Assembly: GCA_964571135.1 (NCBI GenBank)
Contig: CAZMZW010000001.1
Coordinates: forward strand, 186,001-250,000
DNA: 64,000 nt
Source of the DNA: CAZMZW01 sp964571135
GTDB lineage: Bacteria > Chloroflexota > Anaerolineae > Anaerolineales > Anaerolineaceae
Direction of reading: 5' to 3'
A program made the position numbers and the translations under genes. Positions 16,547-26,282 of the stretch are shown one piece after another (position 1 is the stretch's first letter; each line of letters starts with the position of its first letter). The notes under the pieces are model-generated. The model had not been told where the DNA came from and made no database searches. It saw only the letters and a list, made by a program, of their open reading frames with translations.

Positions 16547-17134
16547 CTATAAATTTTTTGTCTTGATCCCTACTAGGCTAACATAGCTGAGAAACAGGAT
16601 AAGCGAGATCCATTCAAGCACAGTTGCGGTCGGTAGGATACTCGTCAGAATTACCATCAGCGCAGTAGAGATGCCCAGGATTAGGAGCCAACCGGGAATA
16701 TTTTGATGATATCTTAGCACAGCAGCCAAAAACACAAATGACGTGGACAGCAGGATCCATAAATAGGTGGACCAAAATGAATGTGTTTCCAAGAAGTTTA
16801 TTGGGTATAGTGCACTCATCACCATACAAATGGATCCTAATATTCCAAATGCTTGGGTCAGAAGCAACATAATGGTCTGTACCCTTTTATTCTCAATTTT
16901 CCACTTTGACAAACCCAGAAAGAAAATTATCAGCAACAATGCAGTTGAGACGATCCCAATATTGTAGAAGATAGCCCCTCCTGGATTTAGTTTGACATTA
17001 CCCAGGTCGCTTAACCAATTCTTCATCGGTGAGAAGGATATCGGGTATTGATAAAAAGCGAGGAAAGCAAATGCAAGATAGCATAGAACAGCAAGATTAC
17101 CTGCGATAAAACTGATATTTGGATACCGCTTCAT
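16547..17134 (-). CDS. DUF998 family membrane protein
   Basis: A 195-residue protein with six membrane segments. The first loop contains SPMKNWLSDLGN, the DUF998 hallmark (xLSxLG), followed by GGAIFYNIGIV. Function unknown. AGGAG lies ten bases before the ATG. It is divergent from the next plus-strand gene, with a 332-base gap between them, and lies upstream of the interrupted methyltransferase on the same strand. Confidence 0.85.
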   Translation of the reverse strand: MKRYPNISFIAGNLAVLCYLAFAFLAFYQYPISFSPMKNWLSDLGNVKLNPGGAIFYNIGIVSTALLLIIFFLGLSKWKIENKRVQTIMLLLTQAFGILGSICMVMSALYPINFLETHSFWSTYLWILLSTSFVFLAAVLRYHQNIPGWLLILGISTALMVILTSILPTATVLEWISLILFLSYVSLVGIKTKNL

Positions 17135-17466
17135 GAGATCATTCTCCTTGATTTGTCTTTTTAATAAGGGATCAATATTTGTTCAACCAGAAAAAGGCAC
17201 ATAATTATTCGTACAATTATCCTTTCAAGTGCAAAATCATGGGACTCAACAGAGTATTTGTATCAAGAGGTAACTTCACAGAAGGCCGAAATTTTCAACG
17301 AAATTTAGGAAAATCCATAGTCATAAATTATTCAAAAGTATAATTATTTATATATATTGTATTTCTCAATCTATTTTATGACTAATCGACTCCTCATCGC
17401 AAATCATTCTTGATAATCTGTAAATTTGAAGTAAAAATTTTTCGATAACCAAAAAGGAGCAATCCG
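17135..17466. other. Divergent AT-rich intergenic region
   Basis: This 332-base gap separates a minus-strand DUF998 gene and a plus-strand membrane protein gene. It is strongly AT-rich and presumably holds both promoters, but no convincing promoter or operator could be picked. Confidence 0.35.
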
Positions 17467-18153
17467 ATGGAAAAAACCATAGAAAAAAGTTTGGTTCGAA
17501 TGATGATACTGTCATCAATTTTTGTGATTGCAGGATCCTTTTTATCTGGTCCTGGTGGTTACCTGATTGTAAATATTGCAAATCCAATTTCATGGACCAA
17601 TGTTAGTGCATTTGCCACACAATATCATTATATTCAAACCTTACCTTACTGGTTTGGATTTCTGTACCTTGCAGGGTTTATCTTATTCATTTCTATTAGC
17701 CGCCAGTTGATGATGGAAAAAGATCGTTTTCTTGGTGATGCAGCTCTAATCGCTACATCAATATTTGCATCATTGATTGGTACGAATTATCTACTTCAGG
17801 TCGGATTTGTTCCAAAAGCAATCGCCCAACCAAATGAGGTATTGGCTGCTTTTACCATGAATAACCCTGATTCGATTTGCTGGATGCTGGAAATGTTCGG
17901 ATGGGGTTTTTTAGGGATCGCATTGTGGTTGGTAATATCAGCTTTTAATAATTTTCCTTCGAGAAAGATAATAAAAGGTTTGATTACTTTAAATGGTGTT
18001 GGAAGCGTTGTTGCCGCGGCTCTTGCTGCATTATTGCCATCTTCTTTATTACTCCAAATCCCAGGATTAGTCGCATATTTTGCATGGAATATATTAATCT
18101 GGGTGATCATGATTTTAGTAATAATCGATATTCGAAAAATGATAAAGAAATAA
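17467..18153 (+). CDS. Unrecognised six-helix membrane protein
   Basis: A 228-residue protein with about six membrane segments (near 12-34, 58-78, 88-110, 140-162, 170-192, 198-222) and a positively charged C-terminus. The layout and the loop motif after helix 2 vaguely recall DUF4386-type proteins, but I cannot assign it. AGGAG precedes the ATG. It stands alone, divergent from the DUF998 gene. Confidence 0.75.
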   Translation: MEKTIEKSLVRMMILSSIFVIAGSFLSGPGGYLIVNIANPISWTNVSAFATQYHYIQTLPYWFGFLYLAGFILFISISRQLMMEKDRFLGDAALIATSIFASLIGTNYLLQVGFVPKAIAQPNEVLAAFTMNNPDSICWMLEMFGWGFLGIALWLVISAFNNFPSRKIIKGLITLNGVGSVVAAALAALLPSSLLLQIPGLVAYFAWNILIWVIMILVIIDIRKMIKK

Positions 18154-18491
18154 TTGTTTGATTATTTTGTATTTATTTCTCATTATTAATGACCTTTTTA
18201 AATATCCTGAAGTTTTTTATTAATGAGGGCAAAATACTCGATTGCGAATTATTAAATTATGCAAGTCGCCTTCCCTATTGCGAGCTTAATTGGGTGGCAT
18301 GAAATGAAAATAATGGTCGCTGTTACACTCTGTGGAAAATTTTGAAATTGACTGTCAATCAGTAGATTAATAAGAAACCAGCATCTTGATTAATAGTTTA
18401 TTATCATCAAAACTTTACTACACCAAGTTCCCATGAACCATGAATCAATATTCATAATGACGCAAATTAGTGGGTTAATAGGAAACGAGCT
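18154..18491 (+). repeat. Intergenic region with a partial repeat copy
   Basis: This 338-base gap has no gene. At 18413-18449 the sequence ACTACACCAAGTTCCCATGAACC followed by ATGAATCAATATTC matches the 5' hairpin of the tRNA-Met-like repeats; here the stem is GTTC/GAAC with loop CCAT, so the loop has changed while pairing remains. The tRNA-like 3' part is missing. Confidence 0.45.
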
Positions 18492-19826
18492 ATGAATGTT
18501 CTGATTATTTCCGCAAATACATTACCAGCTTCTCCATCGGGCCCAGCCTATGTTGCTGGAGCAGTGCGTAAAGCCGGGCACCAGGTATCAGTTTTCGAGT
18601 GCCTGTTTGCCAGAGATTTGACTAGTGATTTAGCTGCCCGGTTGCAAAGCTTACAGCCGGATGTAATAGGGATTTCAATTCGCCTGGTATTTGGCGACGA
18701 GTTGGATTCGAATGCTCCGTTAGGTACACGCCATATGGACCTGCGTCCACGTATCAAAGAGATAGTGAAAGTGGTTCACCAAAACTCGAATGGTCGAATT
18801 GTGCTGGGAGGCCCGGGATTCAACTACTACGCCTGCGATTGGCTTGATTACTTAAATGTTGGTTATGGCATCCGTGGAGAAGGAGAAGAATCCTTCCCCC
18901 TATACCTGAAGCGGCTGGCAGAAGGCGGTGATATTTATTCTGTTCCAGGCTGTGTGTTTCGAAAAGATGGCAGCTTTCAAATGACCTCAACTGTTCCGGT
19001 CCAGGATTTAGACAGCACAGCTCTTCCGGCATACGAGCTTTTTGACCTGGATCAATATGCCGCGCACAACATTACCCCTGCCATCTTCACGAAGCGAGGT
19101 TGCGCTTTTGCTTGTACTTATTGCCCGTACAGTAAATTGGAGGGCAGGTGCTACCGCTTGAAAAGCCCTGAGCGGGTGCTAGCAGAAATTCGTGATATTC
19201 AACAGCACAGCCCTAATCTAAGCATAATGTTATGCGATAATAACTTCAACATTCCTCGCCGACACGCTGTAGCGCTTTGCCATGCGTTTAATGACGAGCC
19301 GCTTGGTTTTCGATGGGGAACCGGTGACTTGAATCCGATTGGTGTTACAAAAGAATTCTGCCATTTGTTAGAAGATTCGGGCTGTTTCTATGTAAATCTC
19401 GCTATCGAATCGGCCTCCGAAAAGATGCTCCAACGCATGAAGCGCGGTTATAAAGTACGACAAGTGCGCGAGGCTTTAGAGAGCCTATCCCAATTGAAGT
19501 TACCATTTGGTGCTTCACTAATGTTCGGTGCTCCTGGTGAAACTCCCGAAACAATTACCGAGACGCTGAATGTATTAAAAGACTATGTCATCCCGCAGGG
19601 CGTATGGGTGACATTGGGAGTATACCTTTGGACAGATTATCAGGATATTGTAGCTGATGTTCGCAAGGCTGGGATATTGCGAAACAATCAATCCCTATTC
19701 TCCGGAGTAGTTTATCTTTCTCCTGACTTATCCAAATCTTATCTGGAAGAATTACTTATATCCTTACATAATATGGCGGGCTACCAGGTCCAGTTCAATA
19801 AGCCAAGCGAAAAATGGGTGCTCTAA
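18492..19826 (+). CDS. B12-binding-type radical SAM protein
   Basis: A 444-residue protein of the two-domain class with an N-terminal cobalamin-binding-like Rossmann domain (about 1-160) and a radical SAM TIM barrel (about 195-400). The [4Fe-4S] cluster cysteines are C204, C208 and C211 (CxxxCxxC). The N-terminal domain lacks an obvious DxHxxG, so cobalamin would bind base-off or not at all. Such proteins perform methylations, ring rearrangements or other radical steps on hopanoids, antibiotics or peptides. No peptide or biosynthetic partner is adjacent, so the substrate is unknown. AGGAAACGAG precedes the ATG. Confidence 0.9.
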   Translation: MNVLIISANTLPASPSGPAYVAGAVRKAGHQVSVFECLFARDLTSDLAARLQSLQPDVIGISIRLVFGDELDSNAPLGTRHMDLRPRIKEIVKVVHQNSNGRIVLGGPGFNYYACDWLDYLNVGYGIRGEGEESFPLYLKRLAEGGDIYSVPGCVFRKDGSFQMTSTVPVQDLDSTALPAYELFDLDQYAAHNITPAIFTKRGCAFACTYCPYSKLEGRCYRLKSPERVLAEIRDIQQHSPNLSIMLCDNNFNIPRRHAVALCHAFNDEPLGFRWGTGDLNPIGVTKEFCHLLEDSGCFYVNLAIESASEKMLQRMKRGYKVRQVREALESLSQLKLPFGASLMFGAPGETPETITETLNVLKDYVIPQGVWVTLGVYLWTDYQDIVADVRKAGILRNNQSLFSGVVYLSPDLSKSYLEELLISLHNMAGYQVQFNKPSEKWVL

Positions 19827-20011
19827 TTCGAAATGAAAATGCTAAATAAAAGGGTATTGAAAATATTAGGACGTCCTATTCGCGAGTGTAACTGCCATGT
19901 TACTGTATTGATACTTTAGATGGCATGGTTCTCTGTGGACACTAAAAACAATTGATCAATAATCATTAGATCATCAATTAATTAATCCTGATTTATTGAA
20001 TATTTTCGCCA

Positions 20012-20243
20012 GGAAATTACATCATCAGGTTCTTTTGAACCATGAATCAACGAGCATGTCCGATATGTGTGGCCTGAAGGTCTAAAGTCAGCGAAATGAG
20101 GTTCGAACTCATAACCTCGCGAAGCACCCTCGAAGGAGGGCGGAGGTCGTTGGTTTACCCCTATGGGGTATAGGCGAACCCCCTTGGGAGGGGTACTGAA
20201 ATCTCTAACCCGCTCCACCAACCACCTTTCCTGATGGTTTTTA
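20012..20243 (+). repeat. tRNA-Met-like repeat, copy 3 (full length)
   Basis: A 232-base full copy. It shares with copy 2 the 5' hairpin GGTTC-TTTT-GAACC, ATGAATCAAC, GGTCTAAAGTCAGCGAAA, and CTCATAACCTCGC. Its anticodon-like arm pairs as GAGGTT/AACCTC around CGAACTCAT. The variable-arm hairpin is CCCT...AGGG (20127-20140). GGAGGTCGTTGGTT leads into hairpin TACCCC-TAT-GGGGTA (20156-20170) and a further hairpin ACCCC/GGGGT, then CTAAC (pairs with GTTGG, one G-U), CCGCTCCACCA and a terminator. It occupies the gap between convergent radical SAM and diguanylate cyclase genes. Confidence 0.7.
20220..20243 (+). terminator. Terminator closing repeat copy 3
   Basis: AACCA (20220-20224) pairs with TGGTT (20235-20239) and TTTTTATT follows. 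Weak stem, but in the same position relative to the tRNA-like tail as in the other copies. Confidence 0.5.
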
Positions 20244-20272
20244 TTGTGATTACTCCCGGATTTCTTCCAGAA

Positions 20273-21850
20273 TCAATCTTTATTTTTCTTATCCAAGTAC
20301 ATGCGATCATCGGCTTGTTTGACCGTGCTCGTCAACGAACTTTGTTCATCGCAAGTGGCAATTCCAATGGAGATTTTCAATTTATCAGGCATGTTTTTAT
20401 TGTTTAGTTCCAGAAAACAATTAATGCGTTCCAGAGCTTTTTTGGCAGTTTTATTAGTAGTCCTGGGTAATATAACCACAAATTCGTCCCCCCCAATCCT
20501 TGCCACCAAATCTTCAGGGCGAAAGGATTCCTGGAGAACCTGGGCTGTGCGCTGAAGCAATTTATCCCCGGCAGCATGCCCTCGGGTATCATTGATGGTT
20601 TTCAATCCATCCACATCGATCATGAAAATACTTACAGGAAAGAGACGGCTCTTCTCCAGGCGAACCAGCTCCTCCTCATAAAAAGTGCGGTTATATAGTT
20701 TGGTCAAATTATCATGTGTGCCGATAAAATAGGATTTTTCTTCCATCAATTTTCGGTCAGTGATATCCCGAGCCACCCATATCACTGCATCCTTATTCAT
20801 TGGAGAAACCGAAGCATTGAACCAGGTTTTACGGTGGTCGATTTCGAAAGAATATTCAATTGGCATTGTCCTTTGCGTCTCTAATACAGTTTGAATGTGT
20901 TTAACCCATCTATCGGCTTCTTCTTTGGGAAAAACTTCATGAATGGTTTTACCAAGAAGGCCATCGGCAGCCCTGTTTGATAATTGATTATTCGTAATAG
21001 CAACATTAAGATAACGGCCTTCTTTGTTATAAATGATTACTAAATCTTTCATGGATGCGAAAAGAGACCGCAGTTTTGATTCGGAATCACGCAACGCCAC
21101 TTCCATCCTCTTACGTTCGGTGATATCTGACATCATTGCAAATGCACCCTCAAATTCCCCATTTTCATTGAATAATGGCGAGGTGGAAATAATTGTCCAT
21201 AATGCCGAGCCATTTTTATGCTTTGTGCGCCGTTCATAAGTCTCCGCTACTCCTTTGGTTCGGGAATTCATTCTCAGGTTGTAATCATCCCTATCCTCAT
21301 GGAAAATGAAATCCGTTGATTTATGGTGCATTAATTCGTCGACAGAATAACCAAGCATTTTTGCTATTCGCTCGTTGGCAAAAATAATGTCCTTCTTCGC
21401 GTTGGTCATCCAGATTCCTTCCTGGGAGGTCATTACCATGCGCTTGAACTTTTCCTCGCTCTTTCGCAACGCCTGCTCCTGCTGCTTGCGCTCGGTAGCA
21501 TCCTCATAAGATGCCACGATTTCACCGGATGGCAGCTTGTATACATAATTCTCCCGCCAGCCCATCAAAAGTTGATCTTTGTAAATTGAGATTGGATGAT
21601 GTTCAGGTTTGCCAGTCTTCCAAACTCTCTGGAAGATCTTCAGGAGACCCATTTCACGAATGCCGGGAAAAACCTCGGTCACTTTGCGGCCGATAACTTT
21701 ATTACGAGGTGTTCTTTCAGTCTTCTCTGCCGCTGCATTAAAGTCCTTGAAAATAAAATCGCGGCCATTTTCCACAGCTTCGTATACCGCCACACATGTA
21801 TTGATATGATTGAAAAGTTCGTAATAGCGGTTTTCATTAGAGGCTTGCAT
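20273..21850 (-). CDS. PAS-PAS-PAS-GGDEF diguanylate cyclase
   Basis: A 525-residue soluble signalling protein. Three PAS domains (about residues 5-115, 125-245 and 250-360; each ends with a PAC-like ...DITERK/DATERK segment) precede a GGDEF domain. The active-site motif GGDEF is intact at about 453-457 and is preceded by RPED five residues earlier, a product-inhibition I-site (RxxD). It should make cyclic di-GMP in response to a ligand sensed by the PAS domains. No EAL or HD domain is present. ATG at 21850 is preferred; the frame also opens with TTG at 21865. Confidence 0.93.
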   Translation of the reverse strand: MQASNENRYYELFNHINTCVAVYEAVENGRDFIFKDFNAAAEKTERTPRNKVIGRKVTEVFPGIREMGLLKIFQRVWKTGKPEHHPISIYKDQLLMGWRENYVYKLPSGEIVASYEDATERKQQEQALRKSEEKFKRMVMTSQEGIWMTNAKKDIIFANERIAKMLGYSVDELMHHKSTDFIFHEDRDDYNLRMNSRTKGVAETYERRTKHKNGSALWTIISTSPLFNENGEFEGAFAMMSDITERKRMEVALRDSESKLRSLFASMKDLVIIYNKEGRYLNVAITNNQLSNRAADGLLGKTIHEVFPKEEADRWVKHIQTVLETQRTMPIEYSFEIDHRKTWFNASVSPMNKDAVIWVARDITDRKLMEEKSYFIGTHDNLTKLYNRTFYEEELVRLEKSRLFPVSIFMIDVDGLKTINDTRGHAAGDKLLQRTAQVLQESFRPEDLVARIGGDEFVVILPRTTNKTAKKALERINCFLELNNKNMPDKLKISIGIATCDEQSSLTSTVKQADDRMYLDKKNKD

Positions 21851-22288
21851 GTTTTTCTTATTCAATTTTTGGTAAAAAACCTTTTACTGGTGATCAGTGG
21901 CAGGCTTTGGGTTTAATGAGAACATCAATCACTGATATCTTGTATAAATAAATTATACAACTAACGAAAAGATTTATTTTATTGACCTTCTGCGATATCA
22001 CAATACCAGATTTTAGTGAAACTTATAAGAGAAATCATCCATACCTATGAAAAGCTGTGAGAAATATATCGACACTATGAATACAAAAGATTACGGACAC
22101 TTATTTGTTTAGTCTAAATATTTCTAAATTCTGATTCGAGTTATGTACTTGTCATTACTTTGCTTCACCCGGTTCTTTTGAACCATGAATCAACAGGTAT
22201 ACCCTTAATGGATAGCCTGAAGGTCTAAAGTCGAAGAAAGTTGATTCGAACGCATAATCTCGCGGAGCACTGACGAAGTCAAATTGGT
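21851..22288 (+). repeat. Gap with tRNA-Met-like repeat, copy 4 (3' truncated)
   Basis: The repeat runs from about 22163 to 22282. It keeps GGTTC-TTTT-GAACC (22171-22184), GAATCAAC (22187-22194) pairing with GTTGATTC (22240-22247), CAGG/CCTG, an anticodon-like arm GATT/AATC around CGAACGCAT, and a different variable-arm hairpin TGAC-GAA-GTCA (22271-22281). The tRNA tail is lost where the next gene's 3' end begins at 22289. The rest of the gap (21866-22160) shows nothing recognisable. Confidence 0.6.
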
Positions 22289-25200
22289 CTAATAGGTTGT
22301 TTCCCGCGATAGCACAGTAGTAATCAGGGTGACCAATTCCCCACTTTTTTGCAGTTTCTTTGGATCGATGGACTCCATCCGATCTTCAGCTGTGTGAGCG
22401 AGGGAATCTGATCCGTCCCAGCTCAGATAAGCTGAAAGCGCTTTGCGCCCGCCGAACCCGGAACTACGCGGGATATCAATGTGGGTATCCCGACCGCGGG
22501 TGGTGACAGATATACCCAGCTGGCTGGCTGCTTTTACGATCAGCTGATTGAGCCGGTAACTGGTGCCACTGCCCAGCGCGATTCCCTGACCGTCACCCTG
22601 AGCCAATCCGGTCAATTCCAGAACGGCTTCAACTTCCAATTGATTAAACGCAATTTTGGCGTTCATCATATTGACCACGCTGAAACCTTCCTGACGTTCG
22701 CCTCCGCACCAGGCAGCAAAAACGATTGTTTTTTTCGCTTGATAAGGTCCATTCTTTAATACATGCGCCACTTCCAGCAGTGAAGCCACGCTGCTGGCGT
22801 TGTCATTTGCGCCGGGATAGAGGATCCCATCCGGACCTACCCCAAGACCATCGTAATAAGCTGAAAGCAAAATTACCTGGTTATCCAAACCCGCCCCCTG
22901 TCGAACACCCATTTCAGCTCCTATGCCGGGTATATACCCGATCACATTTTGACAGGTTTCCTTTAAATCGATCGGCTCGTTGGGAAACCAGATTGAAACC
23001 GTAACCCCGGGATTGGTTTGAGCCACTTGGTTCGGGTCCTTATCGTGACGCAGCGAATTTAATTCGGCCAGGCTGCTGCCAGCTGTTTTCAAAAGACGAT
23101 CACCCAGCTCGGGAGTGATCATCAATACAGGGAATGCCGGACTATCGGAAAAGGGGCTGAGGAAGCGGCGGTTTAAAAACGTTGAATCGGTGCTGATCAC
23201 AAGCATTCCGGCGACCGAAAGTCGGGGCAGCAGCTGCGAATCTCCAGCATTGATGATTATGATTTTTTCACGCATATCAATACTATTAATGTTCTGCTTA
23301 AATTCCGCTGGACCGCTGCCGACCGCCAGGCCTACGATCTGTCCTTTACCCTGTCCATAACCGGGGATGGGTTCGAGGGGATCTTCTACAAAATCCTGGC
23401 GATAGACAAGGGTCTCGGCCTGGTTGCCCTGTGAATCGAGGATCATAAATAAAGGTATTGCGGTTAGATGATAATTTGTATTGGCAAATTGCTGGATGAA
23501 GGTGTCTCCCGAACCTGCGGGAGATAACCCGATCTCCGCCATTCGGCTGGCAATATATTCCGCCGCATTCTTACTTCCGGGTGTGCCGCTTTCCCGCCCT
23601 TGCATGCCTGGAGAAGCCAGCATGGCAATATCATGGCTCGCTTGAATAGCGTCGAAGGTCCGCGCTTGCGGCTGGTATAACGCAACCGGAGCTGAGGTCT
23701 GGACCATCCAGTTCAAACCGAAAATTAGCGCGACAAACGCCATGAGAGTATAGCGGTTGATCAGCCGACCAATGGTGATGCGGCTTTCTTTGAGGAGGCG
23801 GCGTAACCCTTCGCCAAGAAGATTAAATCCGAGGATGGAAAAAAAGAATGCTAGACCCGGCGACCAGGCCACCCAGGGATAACTGCGCCACAGGTTTCGT
23901 ATGTTTGCCAGGAGCGCGCCCCATTCCGGAACATCCGAATAATTATAGATTGTCCCTTCCAGCATTTCAACGCGAAATCCGCCGCCGAGGAAAATATTCA
24001 GAAATCCCAATTCCGCCAAGAGCATCAGCACTCCGCCCATTTCAAGCGCCCCCAAAACCAGGATATCCGGCAGCAGATTGGGGAGGATATGGCGGAATAA
24101 AATTCGCGGAGTACGTGCTCCTACCGAACGGGCTGCTTCAATATAAAGGCTGGGTTTTTGAGCGATTACCTTACTGCGGATGTATTGTGTTATTTCTCCC
24201 CATCCAACGATACAAAGGGCGAAAATAAAAACACCGATTCCACGCTGGATGCCCAAACCTAATATTAAAATAGCAGCGAATATTGTGACGGGAAAAGCGG
24301 ACCAGACGGCCATCAGTCCCAGGACCAACCGGTCAAACCAACTGTTTTGCCACCACCCGATCGCCAAACCCAGGATGATACCTACCAGCAGGCGGGCGAT
24401 TACTGCGAGAAACGCAAGCACCAGCGTCTGCCGGGCTCCCGCCAGCACCAGCGCCTGAATGTCACGGCCGAGTAAATCACTGCCCCATGGAAAGGTTGTC
24501 GAGGGATTAAAGGGCGGTCCATATACTTTTCCCTGGATCATCATCACATTTCGATTTGTGTAAGGGTTGACTGGGGTCAACTGCGCCCCCCAAATTACCA
24601 GAACGGCCAGGCCAATCACCGTTAAAACTCCCAAAATAAAAGGAATATTCGTCAAGGTAGCCCGAAGGATCTGTTTTCGCTCGCTGCGGTACGGCGGCGG
24701 GTCGTCCGGCATGCCCGAAGTTACAGACACAGCAATACTTTTTTTCTCTGGTTTTGCCTGCACCGGCTTTGGTTTCAATAATAAGAAGAAAGCGCCAATA
24801 TCGGAAATGATGGCTGATAAGGTATCGCCGATATTCTTGATCCGATCAGCCATTGATGGTCTCGGCTCAATTTCTTGTGTCATCTGTACAACCCGCAGAC
24901 GAGGATCAATCAGCGGATAGACCATTTCAAGGATGAAATTCAAGATCAGAAATAGTAGTCCCAGGGAAACCGTCAGGTCGGTTACCAGCGTTGGCATTTC
25001 GAGCGTAATGGCTTGCAAGATCGCCAACCCCAGCCCAGGCCAGATAAAGATAGTCTCGATGACTGGAAGACTTGCAAGGGAAAAGCGCAGCGAAGTTGTA
25101 AGGGTCGTGAGCACCGGGATAAGAATATTGGGGAGGGCATGCACGATGATGAGGTAGCGCCGTGAGCCGCCTTTTGCACGCACTGCCCGGATGAAGTCCT

Positions 25201-25834
25201 GGTTCAGTATGTCAAACATATTGACATAAGTCACCTGCATGATCTGCGCAAACGGGCGAGCAGCCAGGACGAGAGCTGGCAGGATAAGATGATTATCCCA
25301 GCCAAAGCCGGTCGGTGGCAGCGGCGTTTGACCCAAACCGGCTGCGCGGCTCGCAATCAGATTAAGAACCCATAAAAACATTGCCAGGAGAAAACTGGGA
25401 GTGGAAATCCCCAGGGTTGATATGGCCAGCATGATTGGAGCAGATATGTTCCGTCGCGAGAGGGCCGCCAGAATTCCAGCGGTAGTTCCAAACAGTGCAG
25501 CGAAAATTAGCGATATACCCAACAACCCTGCGCTTGTTTTAAGAAGGTCGAAGACCAGCGTGGAGGCTTGAACCACTTCTTTGTGCCAGATATAAGATTG
25601 GGGGTGATCAGTCAGGTAGGCGAAAAGCTGGCTTAGAATAGCTCTGACCGCTGGTAGCAGTTCGACTGGCAGCCCATGACGCCCCTGTTCTGCAAGATAC
25701 AATCCGGTCAGGGTTAAAAAGGCAATCAGGATCAGGATGATCAGGCTGGAAAACGCACGCCAAAAAAATTTATAAATAAATCTCAGCGAGTCTGCCCTGG
25801 CCGGGAAAGAGTTCAGAGGTGTTTCGTTCGACAT
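22289..25834 (-). CDS. DppB-DppC permease fusion with M28 peptidase-like domain
   Basis: A single 1181-residue frame. Residues about 25-320 are a DppB/OppB-like permease (FIRAVRAKGGSRRYLIIVHA as its EAA loop, 213-233). Residues 390-690 are a DppC/OppC-like permease (FPWGSDLLGRD, 448-458; EAARSVGARTPRILFRHILP, 566-585). After a further membrane segment (698-715) comes an extracytoplasmic M28 aminopeptidase-like domain (725-1181) with a PA-like insert. D1011, E1046 and H1147 are kept, but by eye three zinc ligands are replaced: H by Y993 (AYYD), E by R1047 (GGER) and D by T1075. The domain is therefore probably not an active zinc peptidase and may bind peptides for the permease. No ATPase or binding-protein gene is adjacent. 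Confidence 0.85.
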   Translation of the reverse strand: MSNETPLNSFPARADSLRFIYKFFWRAFSSLIILILIAFLTLTGLYLAEQGRHGLPVELLPAVRAILSQLFAYLTDHPQSYIWHKEVVQASTLVFDLLKTSAGLLGISLIFAALFGTTAGILAALSRRNISAPIMLAISTLGISTPSFLLAMFLWVLNLIASRAAGLGQTPLPPTGFGWDNHLILPALVLAARPFAQIMQVTYVNMFDILNQDFIRAVRAKGGSRRYLIIVHALPNILIPVLTTLTTSLRFSLASLPVIETIFIWPGLGLAILQAITLEMPTLVTDLTVSLGLLFLILNFILEMVYPLIDPRLRVVQMTQEIEPRPSMADRIKNIGDTLSAIISDIGAFFLLLKPKPVQAKPEKKSIAVSVTSGMPDDPPPYRSERKQILRATLTNIPFILGVLTVIGLAVLVIWGAQLTPVNPYTNRNVMMIQGKVYGPPFNPSTTFPWGSDLLGRDIQALVLAGARQTLVLAFLAVIARLLVGIILGLAIGWWQNSWFDRLVLGLMAVWSAFPVTIFAAILILGLGIQRGIGVFIFALCIVGWGEITQYIRSKVIAQKPSLYIEAARSVGARTPRILFRHILPNLLPDILVLGALEMGGVLMLLAELGFLNIFLGGGFRVEMLEGTIYNYSDVPEWGALLANIRNLWRSYPWVAWSPGLAFFFSILGFNLLGEGLRRLLKESRITIGRLINRYTLMAFVALIFGLNWMVQTSAPVALYQPQARTFDAIQASHDIAMLASPGMQGRESGTPGSKNAAEYIASRMAEIGLSPAGSGDTFIQQFANTNYHLTAIPLFMILDSQGNQAETLVYRQDFVEDPLEPIPGYGQGKGQIVGLAVGSGPAEFKQNINSIDMREKIIIINAGDSQLLPRLSVAGMLVISTDSTFLNRRFLSPFSDSPAFPVLMITPELGDRLLKTAGSSLAELNSLRHDKDPNQVAQTNPGVTVSIWFPNEPIDLKETCQNVIGYIPGIGAEMGVRQGAGLDNQVILLSAYYDGLGVGPDGILYPGANDNASSVASLLEVAHVLKNGPYQAKKTIVFAAWCGGERQEGFSVVNMMNAKIAFNQLEVEAVLELTGLAQGDGQGIALGSGTSYRLNQLIVKAASQLGISVTTRGRDTHIDIPRSSGFGGRKALSAYLSWDGSDSLAHTAEDRMESIDPKKLQKSGELVTLITTVLSRETTY

Positions 25835-26174
25835 AAATAATTTGTCCGACTATTGATTTCTAAGGGGTTCTCCGGCAAGGGCCGGCACAATCGTATTATA
25901 TCGCCTGATCCGAATGAACTTGATCCGATTAGCTCTGATTTATACTGATAACCTCGCGAAGCACGCACAAAAGAGGCTGGGAATGTGAGCCTGACGCGAT
26001 AAAAATTAATTGAATCATTCATTATTCTTTCCCCAACCTTATCGTGCATGTGGGGCAATTCGTAGATTTCCCTTCGTGGACTCCCTTCGGTCGCAGATAT
26101 TAAATCCTCTATAAGTCATAAACATAAACCCAGGTTCATGATTTGGTATAAAAATCAAACAGGTTTTTTATTAT
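25835..26174 (+). repeat. Intergenic region with a partial repeat copy
   Basis: No gene is recognised. At 25946-25998 the phrase GATAACCTCGCGAAGCACGC matches the anticodon-arm and variable-arm portion of the tRNA-Met-like repeats (CATAACCTCGCGAAGCACCC in copy 3). Neither the 5' hairpin nor the tail is present. On the minus strand a TATAAT lies about 60 bases upstream of the permease-fusion start and may be its -10 box. Confidence 0.4.
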
Positions 26175-26204
26175 TTGACTTTCAATAAGCTGGATCCAGA
26201 TAAT
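26175..26204 (+). promoter_or_regulatory. Candidate sigma70 promoter of the CAP/LysM gene
   Basis: TTGACT (26175-26180) and GATAAT (26199-26204) are 18 bases apart and precede the gene at 26283 by about 80 bases. Confidence 0.45.
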
Positions 26205-26282
26205 ATACTTACACATTCCACAGGAGCGTTGACTGGATCTGTTACGGAATAAATGGAGTAATACCCGGTTTATAATCTATTT

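Noticed and set aside
25813..26058. 81-residue minus-strand frame before the permease fusion
   Set aside because: No similarity or ribosome-binding site, and it runs through a partial tRNA-like repeat.
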